Origin: Microbacterium sp. ACRRU
GTDB lineage: Bacteria > Actinomycetota > Actinomycetes > Actinomycetales > Microbacteriaceae
Direction: 5' to 3'
Length of the DNA: 64,000 bases
Assembly: GCF_022346945.1 (NCBI RefSeq)
Contig: NZ_JAKRNI010000002.1
Span: 1-64,000 of the forward strand
The translations under genes were made by a program, and so were the position numbers. Below are positions 28,823-36,637 of this stretch, one piece after another (within the stretch, counting starts at the first letter, position 1; each line of letters begins with the position of its first letter). The notes under the pieces are model-generated. The model did not search any database. It was not told the DNA's origin and was given only the letters and a program-made list of their open reading frames with translations.

Positions 28823-29899
28823 TCAGGGGTGGGGTACGGCGCCGAGACCGGGTCGTAACCTTCGACTCTCCATGAGCAGCGAGAGCGCCTGCACGTCGGC
28901 CACCCGATGGTGCTCGAAGGCGAGATCGGGTGTGTCGCCGTAGCTGATCCGCGGCATGCGCGCGGCGAACGCGCGGCGCACGTGCGCTTCGACGTCGGCC
29001 GGCGCAACCGATGCGGCGACGACGAACACGGTGTCGCGAGCCGGAACGCCCGCGCGCGCTCCCGGGAGCGCCTCGTGCGCGGCATCCACCAGCATCGCCA
29101 CCACTTCGTCGGCGCGCGCCGCGCTGTGAGCCGCGCGGATCAAGGCGATCTCGGGGATGCGCACGACGAGCGTCTCGACCTCTGCACGGGATCGGAGCAG
29201 CTCTTCGGCGGTGCGTCGGAGGACTCCGCGTTCGTGAGCGCGCGTGCCGGGCGCGGGGTCGTCATCGAGCTCGCGCCCCAGTCGAACGGAGCCGAGGCCC
29301 ATTCCGACGATCGCCAGGGCGCTGACGATCGTGGTGATCTCCGTCGAGGCGGTGTGCTGCCACAGCGGCGAGCCCATTCCCGCGAGCCCGGCGACGACGA
29401 GACGGTGGAGGTTGTAAGCGGCGTACGCGATCAGCGTCACCGTCAGGGCTCCGACACCCGCGAGCTCGCTCACCGGGCGCCGCCGGAGCTCGACCGCGGC
29501 GAGGACGGCGAAGACCGCCAGGGCGCCCGTCTTGAGCAGGGTCGCGTCGTCGAGTGCCATCACGAAAGTCAGCCCGAGCATCAGGATGCCGCCGGCCCCC
29601 ACCGTGGCGGCTCCGATCGCCGGCCGTGCGTTCAGACGTCGTGCGCCGGCCCAGGCCAAGCCCACGGTCACCACGTTCGTCGCGTTGCCGACGGCCGCCG
29701 CGAAGGTGCCGCCGCCGGACATCTCGGCCACGTTCGCGAGCGAGCATGCCATGGCGGCGACGGCCGCGACGCCCATGTATCGCACGAGCTCGGCGCGTGG
29801 ACCGCCGCGGTCGTCTCCGTGACGCCCGTGCGCCAGGTAGAGCGCGGAACCCGCGACCGAGGCTGCGGCGATGGCGACGAGGAAGTTGAGGAAGACCAT
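28823..29899 (-). CDS. Second multi-pass membrane protein with degenerate GGDEF domain
   Basis: The 358-residue protein has about seven membrane segments (residues 1-215) and a C-terminal GGDEF-like domain (TLVVRIPEIALIRAAHSAARADEVVAMLVDAAHEALP). At the signature position the sequence reads ARDTVF instead of GGDEFV, so cyclase activity is unlikely. I use the ATG at 29899 behind GGGAG; the open frame continues upstream only as antisense of the glycosyltransferase gene. It is divergent from that gene. It looks like a paralog of the protein at 25037. Confidence 0.75.
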   Translation of the reverse strand: MVFLNFLVAIAAASVAGSALYLAHGRHGDDRGGPRAELVRYMGVAAVAAMACSLANVAEMSGGGTFAAAVGNATNVVTVGLAWAGARRLNARPAIGAATVGAGGILMLGLTFVMALDDATLLKTGALAVFAVLAAVELRRRPVSELAGVGALTVTLIAYAAYNLHRLVVAGLAGMGSPLWQHTASTEITTIVSALAIVGMGLGSVRLGRELDDDPAPGTRAHERGVLRRTAEELLRSRAEVETLVVRIPEIALIRAAHSAARADEVVAMLVDAAHEALPGARAGVPARDTVFVVAASVAPADVEAHVRRAFAARMPRISYGDTPDLAFEHHRVADVQALSLLMESRRLRPGLGAVPHP

Positions 29900-30046
29900 C
29901 GTCGAAGCTCTCCCTGGTGACGCGCCCCGGGCCCAATCTTGAGGAAACCTTGCGGGGACGGTGGTCATGTGCGGCGTTGGCCTTGCGGTGAACATAGCAG
30001 AGTGAAGCCAGATCGACCGCTCCCCCCGCGACAGGAAGACGCCGCC

Positions 30047-31525
30047 ATGACTGACCAGCGAAGCTTCGCTCACCAGAACCGGGCCCTCGCCTACCCCGCG
30101 GGCAACGCCGGCGGTCCGTCCATTGTCGAGGAGCACGCCTTCCCGGACGACTTCGCGTCGGTGCTGGAGCACTCCACGGTGCACCGCTCGACCATCGGGT
30201 GCATCATCCCCGCCTACAACGAGGAGGAGTCGATCGCGCAGGTGATCGAGGCCCTGCTCGGGCAGACGCGCGTGCCCGATGTCATCCATGTGGTGGTCAA
30301 CAACACCTCGGATGCCACCGTGAAGATTGCGTCCGAGTACAGCGGGCCGCACGAGATCACGACCGAACTCGGCGAGCAGTTCACCGAGGTGTTCGTCCAC
30401 GACATCGGCAAGAACCCCGACAAGAAGGTCGGAGCGCTCAACTACGGGTACTCCCTCGTCGAGGGATACGACTACCTGCTGGGCGTCGACGGCGACACGA
30501 TCGCCGACAGCAAGGCCGTGGAGTACCTCGAGACCGAGGCCGTGTCGGACTCCCGGATCGGTGGCATCTCCGCGATCTACACGATCGATGACAAGCCCAT
30601 CAAGGGGCTCATAGCACGCTTCCTCACCGCCGGTCAGCGCACGCAGTTCGCGGCGTTCAACCTGCAGAACCTCCTGCGCGGACGCAACATGGCGGTGCTC
30701 GGTGGGCAGTTCTCGATCTTCTCGACGAACGCCCTGCGAGAGGCGATGAAGCAGAACCATCAGGTGACTCCGTGGGTGAAAGACTCCGAGGTCGAGGACT
30801 CGCTGCTCTCGCTGCAGATCAAGAGCGCCGGCTACCTGACGAAGATCAGCCCCTTCGCTCGCGCGAACGTCGGCGGCATGACGACGCTCTCCGGCTACGA
30901 CGCGCAACAAGTCAAGTGGACCTACGGCGCGATCGAGCTCATGTGGCCGGGACAGCGGGGAGACACCAAGGGTCAGCCGTTCCACCCGAACCTGCGTCTG
31001 CGGTGGTTCGAGAACTTCGGCATGCTCACGAACCTCTTCGTTCGCGTGGCGTTCCTCACGCTGCTGGCGGGTTCGCTCTCGATCAACGCGTTCGTCTTCT
31101 CGCCGCTGTGGCTCATCCCGCCGCTGGTGGCCATGCTCCTGAACCTGCGCATCGCGCGCACCATGGCGTCCTGCGACCGGTCCGATGTGCTCTTCGCCGT
31201 GCTGTTCTTCCCGGCGGAGATCTTCATGTGGATCCGCATCAGCCACTTCGTGCGCTCGTGGACCCGCTTCCTCTCGCGCAAGAAGGTCGACAACTGGGCC
31301 ATGCAGGCCAAGGCGGAGCGCGGCGGCGGCCTCGGACACTGGGCCCCGATGGTGGTGCTCATCGCCGTCGCGATCGCCCTCGCCGTCATCTGGGTTCTGG
31401 TGGGTCCGATGGTGCAGTCGTCGATCCTGTGGATCGGGTGGCCCATCGTCGGTGTCGTCACCGTCCTGCAGACCCTCTTGATGTTCTCCAAGCTCGTCCG
31501 TCGTCACCACGGATACAAGGTCTGA
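30047..31525 (+). CDS. Processive-type family 2 glycosyltransferase (cellulose-synthase-like)
   Basis: The 492-residue protein has a cytoplasmic GT2 domain with IIPAYNEEESIAQVIEAL (~53), the DGD metal motif (148-150), a TED-like DSEVED (246-251) and a QxxRW-like QQVKW (287-291), followed by four or so membrane segments. This architecture is that of enzymes which polymerise and extrude beta-linked glucans or related polymers. PilZ is absent. Neighbouring GH6 enzyme, regulators and lipoproteins support an exopolysaccharide role; the sugar is not known. Confidence 0.85.
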   Translation: MTDQRSFAHQNRALAYPAGNAGGPSIVEEHAFPDDFASVLEHSTVHRSTIGCIIPAYNEEESIAQVIEALLGQTRVPDVIHVVVNNTSDATVKIASEYSGPHEITTELGEQFTEVFVHDIGKNPDKKVGALNYGYSLVEGYDYLLGVDGDTIADSKAVEYLETEAVSDSRIGGISAIYTIDDKPIKGLIARFLTAGQRTQFAAFNLQNLLRGRNMAVLGGQFSIFSTNALREAMKQNHQVTPWVKDSEVEDSLLSLQIKSAGYLTKISPFARANVGGMTTLSGYDAQQVKWTYGAIELMWPGQRGDTKGQPFHPNLRLRWFENFGMLTNLFVRVAFLTLLAGSLSINAFVFSPLWLIPPLVAMLLNLRIARTMASCDRSDVLFAVLFFPAEIFMWIRISHFVRSWTRFLSRKKVDNWAMQAKAERGGGLGHWAPMVVLIAVAIALAVIWVLVGPMVQSSILWIGWPIVGVVTVLQTLLMFSKLVRRHHGYKV

Positions 31526-31551
31526 CCGCGACCCGAACGCGGCAGAGAAAG

Positions 31552-31589
31552 ACGGATGCCTCGGCCCTGGGGAGGGTCGAGGCATCCGT
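31552..31589. terminator. Bidirectional terminator between GT2 and response regulator
   Basis: ACGGATGCCTCG and CGAGGCATCCGT are perfect 12-base arms with a 14-base loop, between convergent genes. Confidence 0.8.
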
Positions 31590-31608
31590 TATGTACGCGA
31601 GGGGGCGA

Positions 31609-32589
31609 TCAGGGCGCGGCCATCATCTCCGAGGTCAAGCGGTAGCCGACTCCCCGCACCGTCTCGATGTAGCGGGGGTTCGCGGGGTTGTCGCCGAGTT
31701 TCCGGCGCAGGTTCGTCATGTGCGCCTCGATGGCGCGCTTGTCGGCCTCGCCCACGAAGTAACTGGTCACGTAGGACTCGCCCCGGAGGACGAGGGTCAG
31801 GTCCGCCTTGCTCCGTACGCGCCGCTTGGACTCCATGAGGGTGGCGAGGAGGTCGAACTCGGTGCGCGTGAGGTCGAGCTCGAGTCCGTCCACGAGCACG
31901 ATGCGACTGTCCGGATCCAGCTGCAGGTCGCGGTGCACGATCCAGGGGGAACCGGTGGGCGTGAGGTCTCCGTGAGCGCGCGGGGCCACCTCGTTGCCCG
32001 GACGGGTGGCGACTTCGTTCCGCGGTGCCGACGCCCACGGGGCGGGGCCCTGCGAGGACGGGACGACCACGGGCGCGCTCGGCGGCTGCGGCGCTGCCGG
32101 GGGCGGGGTCGGCTCGACGTGGGCGATCGGCTCCGGGGTCGGCCGGGCGCCGGGGAAGGACGGACCCACGCTGTCCTGCCGGGGTGCGGTGACGGCGGGG
32201 GCGCCGGCACGGGGCCGTCGCAGAAGCGCCTCGATGCGCGCGCGCAGCTCGCGGGGGCGGAAGGGTTTGACCACATACTCATCGGCGCCGGCGCCCAGGC
32301 CCAGCACGACGTCGGCCTCTTCTTCGAGTCCGGTCAGCATGATGATGTACGTGTCGCTCTGCTGCCGGATGCGACGAGCCGCCTCGAATCCGTCGATTCC
32401 GGGCATGTTCACGTCGAGCGTCGTGATGAGCGGTTGGTAGGCGATGACGGCGCGGACGCCGTCGATGCCGTTGCCGACGGAGACCGTGGAGGATCCGGCG
32501 GACTCGAGCACCTCGACGAGAAGGTGACGAATATCCGGATCGTCCTCGACGATCACGGCCGTCTTCAGCATCTCTGTGCTGTCGCTCAT
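31609..32589 (-). CDS. OmpR-type response regulator
   Basis: The 326-residue protein has an N-terminal receiver domain (TAVIVEDDPDIRHLLVEV, phospho-acceptor in TTLDVNMPGIDG, conserved Lys in YVVKPF), a long Pro/Ala linker of about 80 residues and a C-terminal winged-helix domain (LTRTEFDLLATLMESKRRVRSK, YIETVRGVGYRL). It should be a DNA-binding regulator. The linker is unusually long. No kinase is adjacent; the one at 26152 is the nearest candidate partner. I chose the ATG at 32589 (MSDSTEMLK) as the last Met before the receiver. Confidence 0.9.
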   Translation of the reverse strand: MSDSTEMLKTAVIVEDDPDIRHLLVEVLESAGSSTVSVGNGIDGVRAVIAYQPLITTLDVNMPGIDGFEAARRIRQQSDTYIIMLTGLEEEADVVLGLGAGADEYVVKPFRPRELRARIEALLRRPRAGAPAVTAPRQDSVGPSFPGARPTPEPIAHVEPTPPPAAPQPPSAPVVVPSSQGPAPWASAPRNEVATRPGNEVAPRAHGDLTPTGSPWIVHRDLQLDPDSRIVLVDGLELDLTRTEFDLLATLMESKRRVRSKADLTLVLRGESYVTSYFVGEADKRAIEAHMTNLRRKLGDNPANPRYIETVRGVGYRLTSEMMAAP

Positions 32590-32722
32590 CCCACCACTCT
32601 TCCGGATCTGCACGCGCGCCGTGCCCCCTGCACTCCGCGAGACACGGAGCCCGCATCATAACCGAGCGCCATCTTTACACACTTCGACGATCGAGCGGTC
32701 AGCCGTGGCGCACCGTCCGGCT

Positions 32723-33745
32723 TCAGCGACTCTCGCGGGTCAGTTCGATTGAGGCATCCGGCCACCACGTCCCGGCCTCCGGGCCGCCGTTGCATTCGCC
32801 ATCGCTTTCGCCCGGCGGCTTGATCCACAGGGTGGTGTCGACGACGTCGTCGCCGAACGCGCCGCTCGGGGCGCCCACGAGTCGCCCACGAGGATTGCAC
32901 CACTCCGAGCCCGCGGGGCCGGCGCCGTTGCGCGAGGTGTCGATGATCGCGTGGATGCCGCCGAGAAGATCGGACAGGCGGTGCGCATAAGCGAACTCAT
33001 TGGCCGTGTCCTGATAGTTCGACACGTTGAGAGCGACGCCGCGGACATCGTTCAGAAGTCCTGTCGATCGAAGGAGGTCGGCCATTTCGTTCGCGGGATG
33101 CCACGCCGAGTGACCCCCGTCCAGGTAGATCCAGGTGTCCACGCCGCGAATGTTGTCCACCGCGGTGCGCAGGTAGCCGGCGCGCTCCTGCATCGACCCG
33201 CACGACGGGCCGAGCGCGATGCTGTCCGGTTCCAGGACGACGATCTTGCGCACATCGGACGCGTTCCTCAACGCGTCGCCGATTCGGGCCGTCCATTCTC
33301 GATACGCATCCGGGTCGAGCCCACCCGCGGAATGGTTCCCGCAGTCTCGATCCGGCAGGCCGTAGACGGCGATCGCGAGGGTGGCGTCCTGGTCGCGCGC
33401 TTCCGCCGAGAGGTGAGCGACCCGGTCCCACACCTCATCGAGGGGATCGATCTCGGGAGTGAGCCAGTAGGTGGTGGGCTGGGCGGCCAGCCATGCGGCG
33501 GCTTCGGCTTCGGCTGAACCCGCATCGGCTTGCTGGGCGGCCTTCGCGGCCTTGGATTCGTCTGGCACGACGATGCGGGTGTCGACAGCGGGAGGGCGTG
33601 CCGACAGGGTCTGGAACAGGCTGCTGACCAGCGAACCCACGACGGCGATCCCGGCGATGAGCGCGACGACGACGACCACGGCCCCGCCCACCAGCAGCGG
33701 CCGCGGAATTCGTCTCCGTCCACCCGGACGGCGCCTTCTCCCCAC
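32723..33745 (-). CDS. Membrane-anchored glycoside hydrolase family 6 (cellulase-like)
   Basis: The 340-residue protein has an Arg-rich N-terminus and a membrane anchor (~17-40), then a GH6 domain of ~285 residues with YGLPDRDCGNHSAGG (catalytic-region Asp), LEPDSIALGPSC, YLDGGHSAWHP and DTSRNGAG. GH6 enzymes hydrolyse beta-1,4-glucan by inversion. A single anchored GH6 next to a processive GT2 recalls Streptomyces cslA/cslZ, where the hydrolase trims the nascent glucan. It starts at GTG with TAAAGT six bases upstream. Confidence 0.9.
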   Translation of the reverse strand: MGRRRRPGGRRRIPRPLLVGGAVVVVVALIAGIAVVGSLVSSLFQTLSARPPAVDTRIVVPDESKAAKAAQQADAGSAEAEAAAWLAAQPTTYWLTPEIDPLDEVWDRVAHLSAEARDQDATLAIAVYGLPDRDCGNHSAGGLDPDAYREWTARIGDALRNASDVRKIVVLEPDSIALGPSCGSMQERAGYLRTAVDNIRGVDTWIYLDGGHSAWHPANEMADLLRSTGLLNDVRGVALNVSNYQDTANEFAYAHRLSDLLGGIHAIIDTSRNGAGPAGSEWCNPRGRLVGAPSGAFGDDVVDTTLWIKPPGESDGECNGGPEAGTWWPDASIELTRESR

Positions 33746-33751
33746 GGTGAG

Positions 33752-33757
33752 ACTTTA
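33752..33757 (-). promoter_or_regulatory. -10 box of a leaderless promoter for the GH6 gene
   Basis: On the minus strand TAAAGT is followed by six bases and the GTG at 33745. Confidence 0.6.
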
Positions 33758-33875
33758 GTCGAGCGCGACGGTCCCGAGGCTTACGTCCGTTTCCCTCGAT
33801 GCTCATCATGAAGTTTATGGACGCAATCCGATAACGCATGGATCGTCCTGGCGGTGGCTAGGGTGAAGGACCGGA

Positions 33876-33881
33876 TAGCCT
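33876..33881 (+). promoter_or_regulatory. -10 box of a leaderless promoter for the small gene at 33888
   Basis: TAGCCT is followed by six bases and the GTG at 33888; there is no Shine-Dalgarno. Confidence 0.6.
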
Positions 33882-33887
33882 CTCCCT

Positions 33888-34208
33888 GTGGGAAAACTGG
33901 TTTACAACGCGTTGGGTCACTCTTTCGATATCGAGGACCGCACGCTCGCCCACCTCCGCCTGGTGTTCATGAACAAGCTGCGCCGGGGCGAGCCCTTCAT
34001 GTTCCACTTTCCGGTCGGCGACGGGAGCGGAACGCGGAGCCTGTGGATCCACCCGTCGATTCCGTTGGTGTTCCACTTCTACGGCAGTCGTGCTCCGCAT
34101 GTGAACCGCCGGTGGGTGGATGACCTCATGCACGAGGCGAGTTCGCCCAACGGCCTCAGCGTCGTGGCCGAGCCCGACCCGGATGCCGTGGAGAAGACGA
34201 TCGCCTGA
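33888..34208 (+). CDS. Small conserved protein, DUF7882-like paralog A
   Basis: The 106-residue protein MGKLVYNALGHSFDIEDRTL shares the core DRTLAH..KLRRGE.F...W..P.IPL.F.F with proteins at 34871 and 47496. I recall the family as DUF7882, mainly in Microbacteriaceae and sometimes wrongly labelled ATP-dependent DNA ligase. It is predicted soluble, with no signal peptide. Unlike the other two it has no divergent MarR gene but converges on one (34215). The biological role is unknown. Confidence 0.75.
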   Translation: MGKLVYNALGHSFDIEDRTLAHLRLVFMNKLRRGEPFMFHFPVGDGSGTRSLWIHPSIPLVFHFYGSRAPHVNRRWVDDLMHEASSPNGLSVVAEPDPDAVEKTIA

Positions 34209-34214
34209 GGCGGG

Positions 34215-34670
34215 TCAGCGGCACTCGGCGTCGACGACCTCTCGGACGCGGTCGAGGAACTCGACGACATGGTCGGCGGCTCCCTCGGGCAGGTCGAGGG
34301 CGAACTCGCGAATGCGCGCCGTGACCGGATCGACGGCGTCGGCATCGGAGGTGCGGTCGAAGGGTACGACGAACTTGCTGCGACGATCTGCGGGATTGGC
34401 GACGAACCCGATGAGCCCGCCCGCGTGCAGGCGGTCGAGCATGCCCGTCACCGACGCGGTCGAGACGCCCAAGGCCTGCGCGATCTCGGTAGGGGTGACG
34501 GTCGCGCCTTCGTCGGCGCGTTCCAGGATCAAACGCATCGCGGCGCGCGCGTTTTCGCTGGGGCCGCAGTCGGTCTGGCGCCGCCGGGCCAGTCGGGCCT
34601 CGGCCAGGCGCAGCCGTTCGACGGCGCGGGCGGCGACCCTCGAGGATTCCTCTTCTGTCACGATCGTCAT
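34215..34670 (-). CDS. MarR-family transcriptional regulator
   Basis: The 151-residue protein has a winged-helix core (VTPTEIAQALGVSTASVTGMLDRLHAGGLIGFV, then the wing NPADRRSKFVVPF) flanked by dimerisation helices. It is divergent from the DUF7882-like gene at 34871 and probably represses it and itself. The gap between them holds a palindrome inside a promoter and a motif shared with the second MarR locus at 47400. The DNA-recognition helix nearly matches that of the 46842 regulator. Confidence 0.88.
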   Translation of the reverse strand: MTIVTEEESSRVAARAVERLRLAEARLARRRQTDCGPSENARAAMRLILERADEGATVTPTEIAQALGVSTASVTGMLDRLHAGGLIGFVANPADRRSKFVVPFDRTSDADAVDPVTARIREFALDLPEGAADHVVEFLDRVREVVDAECR

Positions 34671-34711
34671 GGCTCTCCTGTACGGTCCGGCCGCCCGATG
34701 CGACAGTCTAG

Positions 34712-34724
34712 TTAGGCAAACGAG
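34712..34724 (-). promoter_or_regulatory. Candidate MarR operator shared between two loci
   Basis: On the minus strand the motif reads CTCGTTTGCCTAA. CTCGCTTGCCTAT occurs at 47431-47443 in the other MarR/DUF7882-like gap. Such a match in two independent, paralogous intergenic regions suggests a common operator. Confidence 0.5.
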
Positions 34725-34808
34725 ATTCTTCAGGTGCGACCGCTCCGGCGAAGAGGATGGATCCCTCAGGACAGGAGGAAGATCCGAGAAATTCGTCGCG
34801 GATTCACT

Positions 34809-34836
34809 TTGCGATAGTTAGGTAACCTAGTAAAAT
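34809..34836 (+). promoter_or_regulatory. Promoter with internal palindromic operator for the 34871 gene
   Basis: TTGCGA (34809-34814) and TAAAAT (34831-34836) are spaced by 16 bases. Between them lies TAGGTAACCTA (34819-34829), an 11-base palindrome, in the classic position for a repressor site. Confidence 0.65.
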
Positions 34837-34870
34837 ATCGAGAGCCGACACACTCCGGAAGGAGACGCTC

Positions 34871-35209
34871 ATGGGCCACCTGTTCTACGGCTCTTCCGAG
34901 CGCCCGATCCGGATCCCGGACCGCACGCTCGCTCACGTCAAGGTCGTCATCGCGACCAAGCTTCGTCGGGGAGAGAGCTTCACGATGTCGTGGCGTCATC
35001 CCGAGGATGAAGACGGCGGTCGCAGCACCATCTGGATCCAGCCGTCCATCCCGCTGCGGTTCGTCTTCGGATCGGTCGAACCCGAAACCCTCGATCCCGC
35101 CCTGCTGCAGTCGTATGCGACGTCGGCGAACTCGTCCAGCGGTCTGACGATCGACATCGACGCACCCGTCCGTGCGGAGCAGGGGGAGGCGTCGGCGCGT
35201 TCGGTGTGA
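34871..35209 (+). CDS. Small conserved protein, DUF7882-like paralog B
   Basis: The 112-residue protein MGHLFYGSSERPIRIPDRTL with AHVKVVIATKLRRGESFTMSW and PSIPLRFVFGS is most similar to the 47496 protein. GGAAGGAGA precedes the ATG. It is divergent from a MarR regulator whose binding site probably overlaps its promoter. It is predicted soluble with a variable C-terminal tail. Function unknown. Confidence 0.78.
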   Translation: MGHLFYGSSERPIRIPDRTLAHVKVVIATKLRRGESFTMSWRHPEDEDGGRSTIWIQPSIPLRFVFGSVEPETLDPALLQSYATSANSSSGLTIDIDAPVRAEQGEASARSV

Positions 35210-35218
35210 GCGCCGGCA

Positions 35219-35246
35219 TGGGCGCATCTCGACGAAAGCGCCCACG
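35219..35246. terminator. Stem-loop between convergent genes
   Basis: TGGGCGC and GCGCCCA pair across a loop of about 12 bases between the DUF7882-like gene and the minus-strand sigma-like gene. Confidence 0.55.
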
Positions 35247-35540
35247 TCAGGGCCGACCCGCCGCGTGGCGGTGCGCGATGACGGACATCCACTCCATCCC
35301 CGGGCAGGGGGGAGCGGACCGGCCGCGGAGGCGTTCCCACGCCTCCGCGTAGATCCCCTCGAGAAGCGACGAAGCGGAGTCCGCGCTCGGTGTCAGCGTC
35401 AGCAGAACGGCGTACACGCGCGGCGAGGTGACGTCGTAGAACTCGAGGAAGGCGTCGCAATCGCCCGCCGCAGCTCGCATCAGGAGGGCGTCGACGTCGG
35501 CACCCCCGACGTCGGGTCGAGCCCCGTCCGTGAGCGTCAT
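35247..35540 (-). CDS. Truncated ECF sigma factor-like protein (region 2 only)
   Basis: The 97-residue protein resembles sigma-70 region 2 of SigK-like ECF factors: LLMRAAAGDCDAFLEFYDVTSPRVYAVLLTL, then the helix ending WERLRG and the WMSVIAHRHAAGR block. It stops right there, with no region 4 and only 38 bases before the next gene, so it cannot recognise a -35 box as a normal sigma factor would. The ATG at 35540 follows GGAGG. It could be a decayed gene or a small interactor of RNA polymerase. Confidence 0.65.
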   Translation of the reverse strand: MTLTDGARPDVGGADVDALLMRAAAGDCDAFLEFYDVTSPRVYAVLLTLTPSADSASSLLEGIYAEAWERLRGRSAPPCPGMEWMSVIAHRHAAGRP

Positions 35541-35709
35541 GGGCACCTCCTTCGCCGACGTGAACCCAGTCAAGCGTTCCGTTCGTGTCCCGGCCGGGGG
35601 TTGCGCTCGCCGGGCTCTTCGCGTAGCCGCCTTTCGGGCGGCATCCACGCCCTTCCCCTGGTTTCGTCAAGCCCGGGCCGCTGAAGTGACGCAGCTCTAC
35701 CGTGGAGGC

Positions 35710-36087
35710 ATGAAAACGTTCGTCCGCTGGGCTTTGGCCCTGGCCATGACCTTCGCGGGCGTGGCGCATCTGACCTTCGCGCGCCGGGACTTCCAGGCCC
35801 AGGTCCCCGACGCGGTCGTCGAGCACGGTCCGCTCGACCGCGACGCCGTCGTGGTGGCATCCGGCGTCGTCGAGATCGCCTTCGGTGTGGCCCTCGTCGC
35901 CCTGCCGCGCGAGCGACGTCGTATCGGCGCCGCGCTCGCGGCGTTCTACGTCGCGATCTTCCCCGGCAACGTTGATCAATGGCGCAAGAAGCGTTCGGCT
36001 TTCGGGCTCGATACCGACCAGCGTCGCTTCGGACGCCTGTTCTTCCAGCCCGTACTGGTGGCCGCCGCCTGGTGGTCGACGCGCTGA
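35710..36087 (+). CDS. DoxX-like membrane protein
   Basis: The 125-residue protein has four hydrophobic segments, with FAGVAHLTFARRDFQAQVPD in the first part, VVVASGVVEIAFGVALVALPRERR and FPGNVDQWRKKRSAFGLDTD later. It fits the small DoxX/DoxD-like membrane family of unknown activity. I chose the ATG at 35710, which has GGAGG immediately upstream and starts at the first membrane helix. Confidence 0.75.
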   Translation: MKTFVRWALALAMTFAGVAHLTFARRDFQAQVPDAVVEHGPLDRDAVVVASGVVEIAFGVALVALPRERRRIGAALAAFYVAIFPGNVDQWRKKRSAFGLDTDQRRFGRLFFQPVLVAAAWWSTR

Positions 36088-36094
36088 CGCGGGC

Positions 36095-36637
36095 ATGAGT
36101 GCCGTCGTCAGTCTCGAGCTCGTCTTCGACGAGGAGGCGGAGTCCGCGATCCGCCGCGAATGGAAGCTTCTGCACGACGCGGGACTGCCCAGTCAGGCCC
36201 AGCACACGGGAGCGAGCAACCGCCCCCACATCACCCTGCTCGTTCGGACGGCCCTGCCCGAGATCGATGCCGAACGACTCGACCGCGTCCTCCCGGTGGC
36301 GGTGACCCTCGGGGCGCCGGTGCTCTTCGGGGTGTCCCGCACCCGCGTGCTGGCGCGATCGGTCGTGCCCAGCGGCGAGCTCCTCGCCCTCCACGCCGCC
36401 GTGCACGGGCTCGCGGGACCGGGGGACGATGCCCCCCATACGATGCCGGGGGAGTGGACGCCGCACGTGACGCTCGCGCGTCGTGTGCCCGTCGGCAGGA
36501 TCGGTGAGGCGGTCGACGCCCTGGGCGCGGGGGGCGGCGAGCCGATCAGGGCGTGGGCGCTCGGCATCCGTCGATGGGATGCCGAGACGCGAACGGTCTC
36601 GCCCATCGCGGGACGTGGCACGCTGGAATCGTGCTGA
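36095..36637 (+). CDS. 2'-5' RNA ligase-like (2H phosphoesterase) protein
   Basis: The 180-residue protein has the paired HxT motifs of 2H phosphoesterases, RPHITLL (~45) and TPHVTLA (~125), in the expected duplicated fold. Members hydrolyse or ligate 2',3'-cyclic or 2'-5' phosphodiesters; the substrate here is not known. It starts eight bases after the DoxX-like gene and its stop overlaps the next GTG, so the three genes may be one transcript. Confidence 0.8.
   Translation: MSAVVSLELVFDEEAESAIRREWKLLHDAGLPSQAQHTGASNRPHITLLVRTALPEIDAERLDRVLPVAVTLGAPVLFGVSRTRVLARSVVPSGELLALHAAVHGLAGPGDDAPHTMPGEWTPHVTLARRVPVGRIGEAVDALGAGGGEPIRAWALGIRRWDAETRTVSPIAGRGTLESC

Noticed and set aside
28823..31585. 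A 920-codon minus-strand open frame
   Set aside because: Only its last 358 codons make a plausible protein; the rest is antisense to the GT2 gene, a common effect at high GC. The true start is 29899.
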